The position numbers and the translations under genes were made by a program. The notes beneath the pieces are model-generated. The model was not told the DNA's origin and ran no database searches. It saw only the letters and a list, made by a program, of their open reading frames with translations. From NCBI GenBank assembly GCA_902761665.1, contig CACWLA010000017.1, positions 1 through 38,289 of the forward strand: a DNA stretch of 38,289 bases, in the 5' to 3' direction. Shown here one piece after another: positions 29,970 through 38,269 of this stretch. Source of the DNA: an uncultured Lachnospiraceae bacterium (GTDB taxonomy: Bacteria; Bacillota; Clostridia; Lachnospirales; Lachnospiraceae). How positions within the stretch are numbered: position 1 is the stretch's first letter; each line of letters begins with the position of its first letter.

Positions 29970-31328
29970 ATGCGCTTCAACGATTTTGACGATCTGCTGA
30001 AAAACAACGCTGAAACGCTGCCGGATCATACCGCGCTGCGCTTCGGCGAAAAACGCTGGACCTACAGGGAACTTTACGAAGCGGTCTGTGCAGAAGCGGA
30101 GGCATACAAAGCCACCGGCAAGACCTGTCTCGGCATTCTTGCGGACGGCAGCGCTGACTGCGTGATCGCACTCTTCGGCGCGGCGAAGGCCGGCCTGCAG
30201 CTGGTCTTACTGGATGCATCGCTTCCGGATGAGGCCTATCCCATGCTCCTTGCCTATACGGATGCAGACATCCTCTGGGGGGATGAAGAACTGTGCGGGG
30301 AACTGACGCCTCATCTTTCCGGCGGCGTACAAAACGGTGCAGGAAAAGTGCTCTTCTTTACCTCCGGAACCACGAGCCGTTCCAAAGCCGTGGAACTGAC
30401 GCAGCATTCCCTCTGCCAGAGCGCCTGGAACGGCAGCAGCCTCCTGCCGCTGTCCGAAGATGACACGCTTCTTTGCCTCCTGCCTCTTGGACACGTCTTC
30501 GGTTTTGTCTGCGGACTCCTCTGGGGACTGTCCTGCGGCGCCGCTGTCGCGCTCGGACGGGGGCCTCGCCACTATGCAGACGACTGCCTGTACTACCGCC
30601 CGACTGCTATCTCAGTCGTCCCTCTCCTTCTCGGTTTTCTGCTGAAATCCCGGGCTCTGGATCCTGAACTGAAGCTGATCCTGATCGGAGCAGGCGACTG
30701 TCCGGCACCAATCCTGAAAGCCGCAAAAATGACCGGCGCGCGCGTCTCTTTCGGATACGGCCTGACAGAAACAAGTTCCGGTGTCGCGCTTAGCCTCGGA
30801 GACGATCCTTATGCCATGACGGTCTGCCCGGACGACATCGTCAGTATTGCCGAAGACGGCGAGATCCTGATCCGTGTTCCGACTTGCGTCATGCAGGGCT
30901 ATTACAAGCGTCCCGATGAAACGGCAGCCGTACTGAAGGACGGGGTCTTATTCACCGGCGACCTCGGCCGCTTTGACGAAAACGGCCTGCTGCACGTCAC
31001 CGGCCGGAAAAAAGACATTCTTGTCCTTTCCGACGGCACGAAACTCTATCTTCCTGAATACGAGGGGCAGCTCGCCGCTGCTCTGGGAAATGCGGAACTT
31101 GCCGTGGTGCTGAAAAACGGACGTCCCATCCTCATCATTCAGGATACCGGCGGGGACGCGGATCCTGCCGCCCGAAGAGCCGCCATTCTGAACGCTCTCG
31201 CCCCGCTCATGAAGACACTGCCGCGCGGCCAGCAGATCACGGACGTCGTCTTCTCTGCATCGCCGCTTCCCCGCACCGCGACGGGAAAGATCAAGCGTTA
31301 TGAACTGGGAACGGTCACCGAAGCGTAA
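29970..31328 (+). CDS. AMP-forming acyl ligase, probable acyl-ACP synthetase
   Basis: A 452-residue member of the ANL superfamily (PF00501), slightly shorter than typical acyl-CoA ligases. It has the adenylate motif FFTSGTTSRSKAVELT (129-144), GYGLTETSSG (aromatic A5 motif, about 259-268), the hinge TGDLGRFDENGLLHVTGRKKD and the C-terminal catalytic lysine in TATGKIKRYELG (about 440). ATG 29970 is preceded by AAGGAGG. The next two genes encode an acyl carrier protein and an acyl-ACP thioesterase in the same direction, so the natural product is an acyl-ACP rather than an acyl-CoA. The acid substrate could be a fatty, aryl or short-chain acid. It lies 1.5 kb from the PAI homologue, on the other strand. 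Confidence 0.85.
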   Translation: MRFNDFDDLLKNNAETLPDHTALRFGEKRWTYRELYEAVCAEAEAYKATGKTCLGILADGSADCVIALFGAAKAGLQLVLLDASLPDEAYPMLLAYTDADILWGDEELCGELTPHLSGGVQNGAGKVLFFTSGTTSRSKAVELTQHSLCQSAWNGSSLLPLSEDDTLLCLLPLGHVFGFVCGLLWGLSCGAAVALGRGPRHYADDCLYYRPTAISVVPLLLGFLLKSRALDPELKLILIGAGDCPAPILKAAKMTGARVSFGYGLTETSSGVALSLGDDPYAMTVCPDDIVSIAEDGEILIRVPTCVMQGYYKRPDETAAVLKDGVLFTGDLGRFDENGLLHVTGRKKDILVLSDGTKLYLPEYEGQLAAALGNAELAVVLKNGRPILIIQDTGGDADPAARRAAILNALAPLMKTLPRGQQITDVVFSASPLPRTATGKIKRYELGTVTEA

Positions 31329-31384
31329 ACGCGCCCTGACCGCTCCTTTGCCGAAATGAATACTCTCCGAAAGGAAACTTACGC

Positions 31385-31636
31385 ATGGAACGCACCGAGA
31401 TCATCGAAAAGATCAAAACCACCATTTCCGACTGCTTCCCCGACATGGACACGAAATCTCTCGAGGAAAGCTCCGTCATCAACACGGAGACCTCTATCGA
31501 CTCCATGGGATTCGTGCTGATCATCTGCAAGCTGGAAGCACTCTTTGACATCCGTATTCCGGAACGCCAGTGGCAGAAGCTCTCTACGCTCGGCGACGTG
31601 GCCGACGCCATTGAAAAGAGGCTGCCGAAGGCATGA
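31385..31636 (+). CDS. Acyl carrier protein
   Basis: An 83-residue acidic four-helix carrier protein. The phosphopantetheine site is Ser40 in TSIDSMGFVLI, a DSM variant of the usual DSL. The C-terminal half (PERQWQKLSTLGDVADAIEKR) is typical of ACPs used outside core fatty acid synthesis. The ATG at 31385 follows AAAGGAAAC. It begins 56 bases after the AMP-ligase and its stop overlaps the thioesterase start as ATGA. It presumably carries the acyl group loaded by the ligase. No phosphopantetheinyl transferase or ketosynthase is in the window. Confidence 0.9.
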   Translation: MERTEIIEKIKTTISDCFPDMDTKSLEESSVINTETSIDSMGFVLIICKLEALFDIRIPERQWQKLSTLGDVADAIEKRLPKA

Positions 31637-32364
31637 GCGGCATCTACGAAAAAGCCTACCATCTAAAGAGTTCGGACGTGAACCGCTGGCAGCGGCTCCG
31701 CACGAGCGTGATGATGCGCTGGCTGCAGGAAGCCGCCATCGCTCACACGGAAGAGCTCGGCATGGGCCGGGAAAAAACGCTGGACAGGGGACTTCTCTGG
31801 ATCGTAAGCCTGCAGCGCACCGAGATTCTGCGCCTTCCGATCTACGATGAAAAGATCATCGTGCGCAGTTGGCCGGGGAAGACCATGCACGTTTTCTTCC
31901 CCCGTTACTACGAGCTTGTCACGGAAGACGGCGAACCGCTGGTCCGTGCTTCTGCCCTCTGGATGCTTCTCGATGAAAAGACCCGCCGCTTCGTGTTTCC
32001 GGAAGCTTACGGCATCGTGATCAACGGCGTCGTGACCGGCAGTGAGACCGCGCTCCCCGCTTCGCCGAAATCCCTGCCTTTCACGGCGGAAAAGCCTTTT
32101 TCCGTTCCCTTCAGTTATGTGGACCTGAACGGTCACATGAACAACACGCGCTACTACGATCTGGCAGACGATCTGCTGCCTTTCGAGAAAGAAGGACAGC
32201 GCCTGAAAGCGCTCGCTGCGGAATACCTGCATGAGATCCGCGAGGGGCGGGACATCCGTCTGCGCTGGGGTTTGAACGAAAACAGCTCCGCCGCATTTCT
32301 TGCCGGCGAAGCCGATGTCCCTTTGTTCCGTCTCAGGCTCGAATACGAGCCGGCAGGATCATGA
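31633..32364 (+). CDS. Acyl-ACP thioesterase (FatA/FatB-like)
   Basis: A 243-residue double hot-dog thioesterase (PF01643) that hydrolyses acyl-ACP to free acid. The first hot-dog begins with VMMRWLQEAAIAHTEELG and LLWIVSLQRTEIL; the second holds the conserved YVDLNGHMNNTRYYD with Asn166 and His168 of the active site. Length and layout match bacterial FatA-like enzymes. Translation is coupled to the ACP gene by the ATGA overlap. With the ligase and ACP it makes a self-contained load-carry-release set with no elongation enzymes, which is odd unless the acyl-ACP is modified by another protein. Its stop codon overlaps the convergent azlD gene end by 6 bases. Confidence 0.88.
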   Translation: MSGIYEKAYHLKSSDVNRWQRLRTSVMMRWLQEAAIAHTEELGMGREKTLDRGLLWIVSLQRTEILRLPIYDEKIIVRSWPGKTMHVFFPRYYELVTEDGEPLVRASALWMLLDEKTRRFVFPEAYGIVINGVVTGSETALPASPKSLPFTAEKPFSVPFSYVDLNGHMNNTRYYDLADDLLPFEKEGQRLKALAAEYLHEIREGRDIRLRWGLNENSSAAFLAGEADVPLFRLRLEYEPAGS

Positions 32365-32661
32365 TAAGATCAGTTCCAGTATGAATACCACGGCGCAGCA
32401 GATGCCTGCGACCGTAAGCAGTTTGCAGCCCTTCCAGGCCGCCGCGATTCCCGCGATCAGCGCCGCGGCGCCTGCGAGGGGCTGATTTGTTGCCCGGACG
32501 ATCGCCGGGAAGGTCATGACCGCCAGCGTGACATAGGGCACGTAGTAGAGGAAAGAACGGATGAAGCGATTTTTGATCGGTTTCCTGATCAGAGTGAGCG
32601 GCAGTACGCGCACGGCATAGATCACGGCGAACGCGGCAAAGATATAGATGTAATTACTCAT
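32359..32661 (-). CDS. azlD: AzlD-type branched-chain amino acid transport subunit
   Basis: A 100-residue membrane protein with about four hydrophobic segments and the AzlD (PF05437) pattern: RVLPLTLIRKPIKNRFIRSFLYYVPYVTLAVMTFPAI. It is the small partner of AzlC; the pair is described as a branched-chain amino acid exporter (azaleucine resistance). The ATG at 32661 overlaps the azlC stop by 8 bases and GGGGAGG lies upstream, so the longer frame is rejected. It converges with the thioesterase gene, the two coding ends overlapping. Confidence 0.9.
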   Translation of the reverse strand: MSNYIYIFAAFAVIYAVRVLPLTLIRKPIKNRFIRSFLYYVPYVTLAVMTFPAIVRATNQPLAGAAALIAGIAAAWKGCKLLTVAGICCAVVFILELILS

Positions 32662-33364
32662 CTTCCGCCTCCCCTCTCGGAAACAGAGCTGCAGCAGCCG
32701 CGGAAATGACCACCGTGAGCAGGATGGTCCGCGTTCCGGCGGAGATCTCAGACAGCTGCGGTACAAGGTCAAAGAGCAGCGCCGCGGCAAAGCTGGCGGC
32801 AACGCATCCCAGGATCACCTTGTCTTTCTTCGCCGGCGGGATGAAGACTGCGATGAACATGCCGAAAAGGGCAACGCTTAATGCGCTCACAAGACGGGCA
32901 GGAAGAAGCGTTCCCATCAGGATCCCAAGTCCTGTTCCAATGGCCCAGCCGGGCATCGTGACCGCCATCGCGCCGTAATTGTACCATGGGTCGAGGTATC
33001 CCGGGCGGGCGACCGTGATCCCGAAGATCTCATCCGTTACCACCGCACCGAAAAGAAAGCGGTGGTAATTTTTCATTTCCGGGTCGATCTTCTGGCTGAG
33101 GGCGCAGCTCATGAGGAAATAGCGGGCATTCGTGATCAGGGTCACAAGAGCGATCTCGCCGAGGGAGGCAGCCGCGCCGATCAGAGAAAAGAGCGCGTAT
33201 TGGCCTGCGGAAGCCATGCAGAGGAAACTTGCGAGCATCCCCTGTACCGCCGTGATCCCGACGTTCCGGGCGGCGATCCCAAGCGAAAAGGAGACGGCAA
33301 AATATCCCAATGCAATAGGAATGCCGTCTCTCACACCTTCGAGAAACACCGATTTCGCTTTCAT
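32654..33364 (-). CDS. azlC: AzlC-type branched-chain amino acid transport subunit
   Basis: A 236-residue inner-membrane protein of the AzlC family (PF03591). It shows FLEGVRDGIPIALGYFAVSFSLGI, the conserved MASAGQYALFSLI and TNARYFLMSCALSQKI, and about six to eight hydrophobic segments. It should work with AzlD to export branched-chain or related amino acids. I prefer ATG 33364, with AAGG 8 bases upstream, over ATG 33370, which is only 2 bases from that site. It begins 35 bases after hypA in the same direction, so it is probably part of the hyp transcript, an unusual association. Confidence 0.9.
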   Translation of the reverse strand: MKAKSVFLEGVRDGIPIALGYFAVSFSLGIAARNVGITAVQGMLASFLCMASAGQYALFSLIGAAASLGEIALVTLITNARYFLMSCALSQKIDPEMKNYHRFLFGAVVTDEIFGITVARPGYLDPWYNYGAMAVTMPGWAIGTGLGILMGTLLPARLVSALSVALFGMFIAVFIPPAKKDKVILGCVAASFAAALLFDLVPQLSEISAGTRTILLTVVISAAAAALFPRGEAEDE

Positions 33365-33399
33365 TGCCATAACCTTCGAGGCGAGTTCTCAGCCGTGTG

Positions 33400-33744
33400 T
33401 TACTCCGCTTCGATCTCCTTGATGATGCATTCGTTGCCCTGCAGCAGCCAGGTCTCGCCGGAGCCGCAGTGCGGGCAGGTCTTGCCGTATTTCACGGTTT
33501 CATAAGTTTTCTTGCAGTTATCGCACCAGGTGACCGCCGGAATGGTTTCGAGCACGAGCTCGCATTCCGTCAGCATCGGGTGTTTTTTCTTGAAATAGTC
33601 CCAGGCGTCGGTAAAAAGGTCGGTCATGATCCCGGAGACTTCGCCGACCTGCAGGGTCACGCGGCCGATCTTCGTCAGCTGATTCTGCTCGGCTGTTTCA
33701 TCCAGCGTTTTCGCCATATGCAGGACGATCCCCATTTCGTGCAT
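33400..33744 (-). CDS. hypA: Hydrogenase/urease nickel metallochaperone HypA
   Basis: A 114-residue nickel chaperone that delivers Ni2+ during maturation of [NiFe] hydrogenase, and in some bacteria urease. It begins MHEMGIV, with the essential His2 of the nickel site. The structural zinc site is Cys74, Cys77 (WCDNC), Cys90 and Cys93 (CPHC). It starts a single base after the second hypB stop codon, so the genes are coupled. HypC, D, E and F and any nickel enzyme are absent from the window, so the client lies elsewhere. Confidence 0.94.
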   Translation of the reverse strand: MHEMGIVLHMAKTLDETAEQNQLTKIGRVTLQVGEVSGIMTDLFTDAWDYFKKKHPMLTECELVLETIPAVTWCDNCKKTYETVKYGKTCPHCGSGETWLLQGNECIIKEIEAE

Positions 33745-33745
33745 G

Positions 33746-34420
33746 TTATGCCTCCTTCCGTGTGCCAGCCTGCCAGGCAGCCAGTTTCCTGCGCAGCCAT
33801 TCTTCCAGCTCAGCCATTCCTTCGCCGGTCTTCGCCGATACCGGGAAGACGTGAATGTCCGGGTTCAGTTTCTTTGCCCGCGCCGCACAGAGATCCGTAT
33901 CAAAGCGGAAATACGGCAGCGCGTCGGTCTTGGTGATCACGAGCGCATGGCTCTTTGCAAACATCAGCGGATACTTGAGCGGCTTGTCGTCGCCTTCCGG
34001 CACCGACAGGATCATCATGTCAAGGCCTGCACCGGTATCGTATTCCGCAGGGCAGATCAGATTGCCCACATTCTCAAGGAAAATGAGCTGCGCACCGTCT
34101 TCTTCGAGGGCTTCGAGGGATGCTCTCGTCATGCCGGCGTCCATGTGGCACATCCCGTCCGTATGGACCTGGATCGCCTGCGCGCCGAGCGCTTCGATCC
34201 TTTCCGCGTCCACCGCTGATTCGATGTCTGCCTCCATGACGGCGATCTTCACTTCCGGCATGTCTTTGATAAGACGCGACAGCAATGTCGTCTTGCCGGA
34301 GCCGGGAGAGCTCATGAGGTTGACCATCAGCTGTCCCTTTGCACTCAGTTCTTCCCGAAGCAGCGCCGCGTCACGGTCGTTCGAGGCCGTCACCGATGCA
34401 CCGACGTTAATGATCTTCAT
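33746..34420 (-). CDS. hypB: Hydrogenase maturation GTPase HypB, second copy
   Basis: A 224-residue SIMIBI-class GTPase acting with HypA in nickel insertion. It has the P-loop SSPGSGKT (37-44), the dimer-interface metal site Cys91-His92 in DGMCHMDAGM, FLENVGNLICP and the specificity motif ITKTD. It lacks the N-terminal high-affinity CxxCGC nickel motif and His-rich stretch of some HypB proteins. The start overlaps the stop of the first copy as ATGA, and AAAGGAGAGG precedes it. It is paralogous to the upstream gene, with strongly conserved central segments. Confidence 0.93.
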   Translation of the reverse strand: MKIINVGASVTASNDRDAALLREELSAKGQLMVNLMSSPGSGKTTLLSRLIKDMPEVKIAVMEADIESAVDAERIEALGAQAIQVHTDGMCHMDAGMTRASLEALEEDGAQLIFLENVGNLICPAEYDTGAGLDMMILSVPEGDDKPLKYPLMFAKSHALVITKTDALPYFRFDTDLCAARAKKLNPDIHVFPVSAKTGEGMAELEEWLRRKLAAWQAGTRKEA

Positions 34421-35091
34421 CGCTCCCCTCTCCTTTCCCGGACGAAACTCCGCAGATACTTCGCCAGTTCGTCAAAGCCTTCTCCTGTTTCCGCACTGAC
34501 CGGGAAGACGGCCAGGCGCGGGTTCAGGGCGCAGGCGCGTTCGCAGGCGGCAGCAAGGTTGAAATCAAAGATTGGCGCCGTATCGATCTTATTCACGATC
34601 ATCACGTCGCTGACCGTGAACATCAGCGGATACTTCAGCGGCTTGTCGTCGCCTTCCGGCACTGACAGGATCATCATCCGGAGATCGGCGCCGATCTCAA
34701 ATTCCGCAGGGCAGACGAGATTGCCAATGTTCTCCAGGAAGATGAGGTCAAGCCCTTCCGTTCCCATGGCTTCGAGCCCGCGCCTGGTCATGTCTGCATC
34801 CATGTGGCAGAGCCCCGCAGTATGGAGCTGGATCACGCGCACGCCGGCCTCTCCGACGGTCCTTGCATCCACGTCAGAGTCCACATCAGCCTCCATGACA
34901 CCGATGCGGAACTCGTCCTTCAGGCGGCTGATCAGCTGCAGCAGGGTCGACGTCTTTCCGGCTCCGGGCGACCCCATGAGGTTGACAAGGACCGCGCCCT
35001 GTCCGCGCATTTTTTCTCTGTTCCGCGCTGCAGCGGCTTCGTTATCCGCCAGCACGGCCTCCTTTGTTTCCACGATGCGAATGGGATCCAT
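34417..35091 (-). CDS. hypB: Hydrogenase maturation GTPase HypB, first copy
   Basis: A 224-residue HypB paralogue at the head of the operon. It has P-loop GSPGAGKT (40-47), Cys95-His96 in AGLCHMDADM, FLENIGNLVCP, SVPEGDDKPLKYPLMF and the NKID specificity motif. The ATG at 35091 follows GCGGAGG. Both copies keep all recognisable GTPase and metal residues, so neither looks decayed. They may form a heterodimer, or serve different nickel enzymes; this is inference. The first copy is somewhat more divergent at the N and C termini. Confidence 0.92.
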   Translation of the reverse strand: MDPIRIVETKEAVLADNEAAAARNREKMRGQGAVLVNLMGSPGAGKTSTLLQLISRLKDEFRIGVMEADVDSDVDARTVGEAGVRVIQLHTAGLCHMDADMTRRGLEAMGTEGLDLIFLENIGNLVCPAEFEIGADLRMMILSVPEGDDKPLKYPLMFTVSDVMIVNKIDTAPIFDFNLAAACERACALNPRLAVFPVSAETGEGFDELAKYLRSFVRERRGER

Positions 35092-35123
35092 CTGTGCCTC
35101 CGCTATAGTAATGCTGTTTTGAG

Positions 35124-35132
35124 ATTATAGCA
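35124..35132 (-). promoter_or_regulatory. hypB operon -10 element
   Basis: On the minus strand an extended -10, TGC-TATAAT (35124-35132), lies 33 bases before the hypB ATG. The -35 position (TGGCGC) is poor, so the extended element may compensate. Confidence 0.55.
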
Positions 35133-35232
35133 CGTTCCGGCACGCCGCGCCACAGGAAAATGAAGGCTCATTCCTCAAGCGGAAAACCTTCCGGCGAACG
35201 TGCGAAAATCCCCCCGGGGAGGTTGAAAACGC

Positions 35233-35261
35233 TTGCAATTCACGTCTTCGTACGCTATAGT
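35233..35261 (+). promoter_or_regulatory. Promoter of the large flavoprotein gene
   Basis: On the plus strand, -35 TTGCAA (35233-35238), 17 bases and -10 TATAGT (35256-35261). The leader is about 87 bases. Confidence 0.75.
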
Positions 35262-35277
35262 ATTTTGAGGTGTGTGT

Positions 35278-35317
35278 CCGGAAAATGCAAGGCTGTTCCT
35301 AAGCCCTGTTTTTCCGG
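35278..35317 (+). other. Structured leader hairpin
   Basis: In the 5' leader, CCGGAAAA (35278-35285) can pair with TTTTTCCGG (35309-35317), and within the loop GGCT (35291-35294) pairs with AGCC (35302-35305). The U run is inside the stem, so it is not an ordinary terminator. It could be a regulatory or stabilising element; no known riboswitch class is recognised. Confidence 0.4.
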
Positions 35318-35354
35318 CAAAAGCAGAATCTATCATTATGCCAAGGACGAAAAC

Positions 35355-38171
35355 ATGGTAAAAGAAGTGAATCCGATGATCCACGTCAATGAACGGGATT
35401 ATCCTGTGAACGGCCATCACTGCGACGACCCTGAGAAGGCGAAGCTGGTCAAGAAACTGGCTCTCCTGATCACCGACAACATCCCCCGCAAGCTCCCCGG
35501 CGGCATGAAGGAAAACCACATGGATTTCTGGATCCTGGACCGCCTGCTGACCAAGGAAGAAGTCATCTTCATGCTCAGCTTCAAGAAGCGCCGCTTCGGT
35601 CTGACCACGAAGGAACTGGCCGAACGCAACAACATGAGCGTGGAAGAAGCCCAGAAGATCATTGACCACCTGATCTGGATCGGCATCCTGGAGCAGAACC
35701 GTGACAACGCGGACCAGCACATCCAGTACTGGATCCCGAAGTGGGTCGTCGGCTCCGGAGAATACATGGTGGAGCACAAGACGCTGTGCGAGACCAATCC
35801 CGAAGTCGCCACCATGTTCAACCTTGCTCCGCAGGAACCGCTTGAACTGGCTGCAAAACTCGTGCCTCTGGGAGGCGCCGGCATCGGCATGCACGTCATC
35901 CCCGTGGAAAAGGCCATCGACGCCGCCTCCACGAGCGTCAGCGTGGAACATCTCTCCCACTGGCTTCAGAAATACGATAAGTTCTGCACCATGGTCTGTG
36001 CCTGCCGCAAGGCCCAACGCGTGCGCGGCGAAGGTGTCGGCGACATCGAAGGCCACATGTGCATCGGCCTCGGCGACATCGCTGAATTCCTGGTCGAGAC
36101 CGGCAAGGACGCGAAGTACGTGACCCGTGAAGAGGTCATCGAGATCCTCGAACGCGCCGAGCGCAAGGGCTACGTCCACCAGATCACCAACCTCGACGGT
36201 CCGAACCGCATCGTCGGCATCTGCAACTGCTCACCGGGGAGCTGCTACGGCCTCCGTACCTCCCAGCTCTTCAATACCCCGAACATGTCCCGCTCCGCCT
36301 ACCGAGCCCACGTTGAAGCTGAAAAGTGCGTCGCCTGCGGCAAATGCGTTGAAGTCTGCCCTGCCGGCGCCGCAAGGCTCGGCCAGAAGCTCTGCCGCGC
36401 AGACGGAAGCAAGGTAACTTATCCTTACCACGACCTTCCGGACGATCACGTTTGGGGCGAAAAGAGGTGGAACCGCAATTACCGCGATACCAATAAGCTG
36501 AACTGCTACGATACCGGCACATCGCCGTGCAAGACGGCCTGCCCGGCGCACATCGCCGTCCAGGGCTACGTCAAGATGGCTTCCGAAGGCCGCTATGCCG
36601 AAGCCGTGAAGCTCATCCGTCAGGACAACCCCTTCCCGGCCGTCTGCGGCGCCGTCTGCAACCGCCGCTGCGAAGACCGCTGCACCCGCGGGACCATCGA
36701 CAATCCCGTCGCCATCGACGAGATCAAGAAGTTCCTGGCGCAGTGGGAACTGGAGAATCCCCAGGACTACACCGTGATGTGCGAAAACGGTGAGGGGAAG
36801 CAGTGGGACGATTACAAGATCGCCGTCATCGGTGCCGGCCCCGCCGGTCTTTCCGCTGCCTACTATCTCCGCACCGAAGGCTATCCTGTCACCGTATTCG
36901 AAAAAGAATCGCGACCGGGCGGCATGCTCCTAAACGGCATCCCGAATTTCCGTCTGGAAAAGGACGTCCTGGAAAAAGAGATCGGCATCATCGAAAAGAT
37001 GGGCGCCGAGATCCGCTGCGGCGTCGAAGTCGGTAAGGATATCAGCCTTGACGAACTCCGCGCGCAGGGCTACAAGGCCTTCTACATCGCCATCGGTCTG
37101 CAGGGCGGCCGCCTTGCGGGCGTGCCCGGTGAAGATGCTGAGGGCGTCGAAAGCGGCGTTGCTTTCCTGAAGCGCGTGAACCAGGCCGGCGAAGGCCATT
37201 TCGACGGCGATGTGGTCGTGGTCGGCGGCGGCAACGTTGCAGCTGACGTAGCACGGGCAGCTCTCCGCTGCACGAAGGGCAAGGTCACCATGCTCTGCCT
37301 GGAGCAGCGTCACGAAATGCCTGCCGCGAAGGATGAAGTTGCGGAATGCGAAGAAGAAGGCATTGAGGTCAAAAACGGCTGGGGTCCGAAGAAAGTCCTG
37401 ACTGAAAACGGCAGGGTCACCGGCATCGTCTTCAAGCGCTGCACCAGCGTCTTCGACGAGAACCACCGCTTCTCCCCCAAATATGACGAGAACGATACCA
37501 TCACGATCCCCTGCGGCAACGTCCTCATGGCGATCGGCCAGTCCGCCGAATGGGGCGGCCTGCTGGACGGCGCGAAGGTCGAACGGCGTCCGAACGGCTC
37601 CGTGATCGCCGATCCGGTCACCCTTCAGACCGCTGAGCCGGATATCTTCCTGGGCGGCGACATCTACCACGGCGCACGCTTCGCCATCGACGCGATCGCG
37701 GAAGGCAAGCAGGCGATGGTCTCCATCAACCGCTTCGTCCATCCCGGCCAGTCCATGACGATCGGCCGCGACCTCAGGGAATTCATCGAATTCAACCGCG
37801 ATGACATCACCCGTCCGGACGGCTTCGACAATGCCGAGCGCCAGCGTCCGGGTTCGAAGCCCGGTACGGCCCGCGAGACCTTTAAGGATCTTCGCCTGCC
37901 GCTTACCGAAGAACAGGTAAAGATCGAAGCGAAGCGCTGCCTTGGCTGCGGCGCGACCACGGTCGACATCAACCAGTGCATCGGCTGCGGCCTCTGCACC
38001 ACGCGCTGCCAGTTCGACGCGATCCACCTGACCCGCGACCTCCCGGCGGCCTCCGACATGCACACCGCCGAGGAAATGATGAAGCTGGTCGGACCTTATG
38101 CCTTAAAGCGCATGGGTAAGATCATCAAGCGCGCCGTTACCGGCAAGTCGGATTATCCGACCCATTCGTGA
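35355..38171 (+). CDS. Winged-helix/Fe-S/GltD-type flavin oxidoreductase
   Basis: A 938-residue multidomain redox protein. In order: a winged-helix-like segment (about 85-120, LTTKELAERNNMSVEEAQKII); a Cys-rich part (about 210-295, with CTMVCACRK and ICNCSPGSC); a [4Fe-4S] motif CVACGKCVEVCP (about 324-335); the GltD N-terminal domain with CKTACPAHIAVQGYV and CNRRCEDRC; an FAD motif VIGAGPAGLSAAYYL (about 490); an NAD(P) motif VVGGGNVAADVA (about 620); and C-terminal CLGCG plus CIGCGLCTTRC. The FAD part resembles the glutamate synthase small subunit, which passes NADPH electrons to a partner. Start ATG 35355 has AAGGA upstream; no coding signal exists further upstream across the promoter. No GltB is nearby, so the electron partner is unknown. 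It is a single-gene unit. Confidence 0.85.
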   Translation: MVKEVNPMIHVNERDYPVNGHHCDDPEKAKLVKKLALLITDNIPRKLPGGMKENHMDFWILDRLLTKEEVIFMLSFKKRRFGLTTKELAERNNMSVEEAQKIIDHLIWIGILEQNRDNADQHIQYWIPKWVVGSGEYMVEHKTLCETNPEVATMFNLAPQEPLELAAKLVPLGGAGIGMHVIPVEKAIDAASTSVSVEHLSHWLQKYDKFCTMVCACRKAQRVRGEGVGDIEGHMCIGLGDIAEFLVETGKDAKYVTREEVIEILERAERKGYVHQITNLDGPNRIVGICNCSPGSCYGLRTSQLFNTPNMSRSAYRAHVEAEKCVACGKCVEVCPAGAARLGQKLCRADGSKVTYPYHDLPDDHVWGEKRWNRNYRDTNKLNCYDTGTSPCKTACPAHIAVQGYVKMASEGRYAEAVKLIRQDNPFPAVCGAVCNRRCEDRCTRGTIDNPVAIDEIKKFLAQWELENPQDYTVMCENGEGKQWDDYKIAVIGAGPAGLSAAYYLRTEGYPVTVFEKESRPGGMLLNGIPNFRLEKDVLEKEIGIIEKMGAEIRCGVEVGKDISLDELRAQGYKAFYIAIGLQGGRLAGVPGEDAEGVESGVAFLKRVNQAGEGHFDGDVVVVGGGNVAADVARAALRCTKGKVTMLCLEQRHEMPAAKDEVAECEEEGIEVKNGWGPKKVLTENGRVTGIVFKRCTSVFDENHRFSPKYDENDTITIPCGNVLMAIGQSAEWGGLLDGAKVERRPNGSVIADPVTLQTAEPDIFLGGDIYHGARFAIDAIAEGKQAMVSINRFVHPGQSMTIGRDLREFIEFNRDDITRPDGFDNAERQRPGSKPGTARETFKDLRLPLTEEQVKIEAKRCLGCGATTVDINQCIGCGLCTTRCQFDAIHLTRDLPAASDMHTAEEMMKLVGPYALKRMGKIIKRAVTGKSDYPTHS

Positions 38172-38220
38172 TCCGAACGGCACATGTCACAAAAGGGCGC
38201 GTTGCAAAATAAGCGCAAAA

Positions 38221-38269
38221 CAAAAGAGACACCAGTACAGCCCAAAGGGGTTGGCTGGTGCCTCTTTTT
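38221..38269 (+). terminator. Rho-independent terminator after the flavoprotein
   Basis: GAGACACCAG (38226-38235) and CTGGTGCCTC (38254-38263), with one mismatch and an additional GCC/GGC pair toward the loop, are followed by TTTTTG. It closes the single-gene transcript. The last 20 bases of the window show no start of another gene that I can support. Confidence 0.85.

Noticed and set aside
35160-35354. N-terminal extension of the large flavoprotein to 35160
   Set aside because: It crosses the promoter and leader hairpin, its translation is basic and low in coding character, and ATG 35355 has its own AAGGA site.
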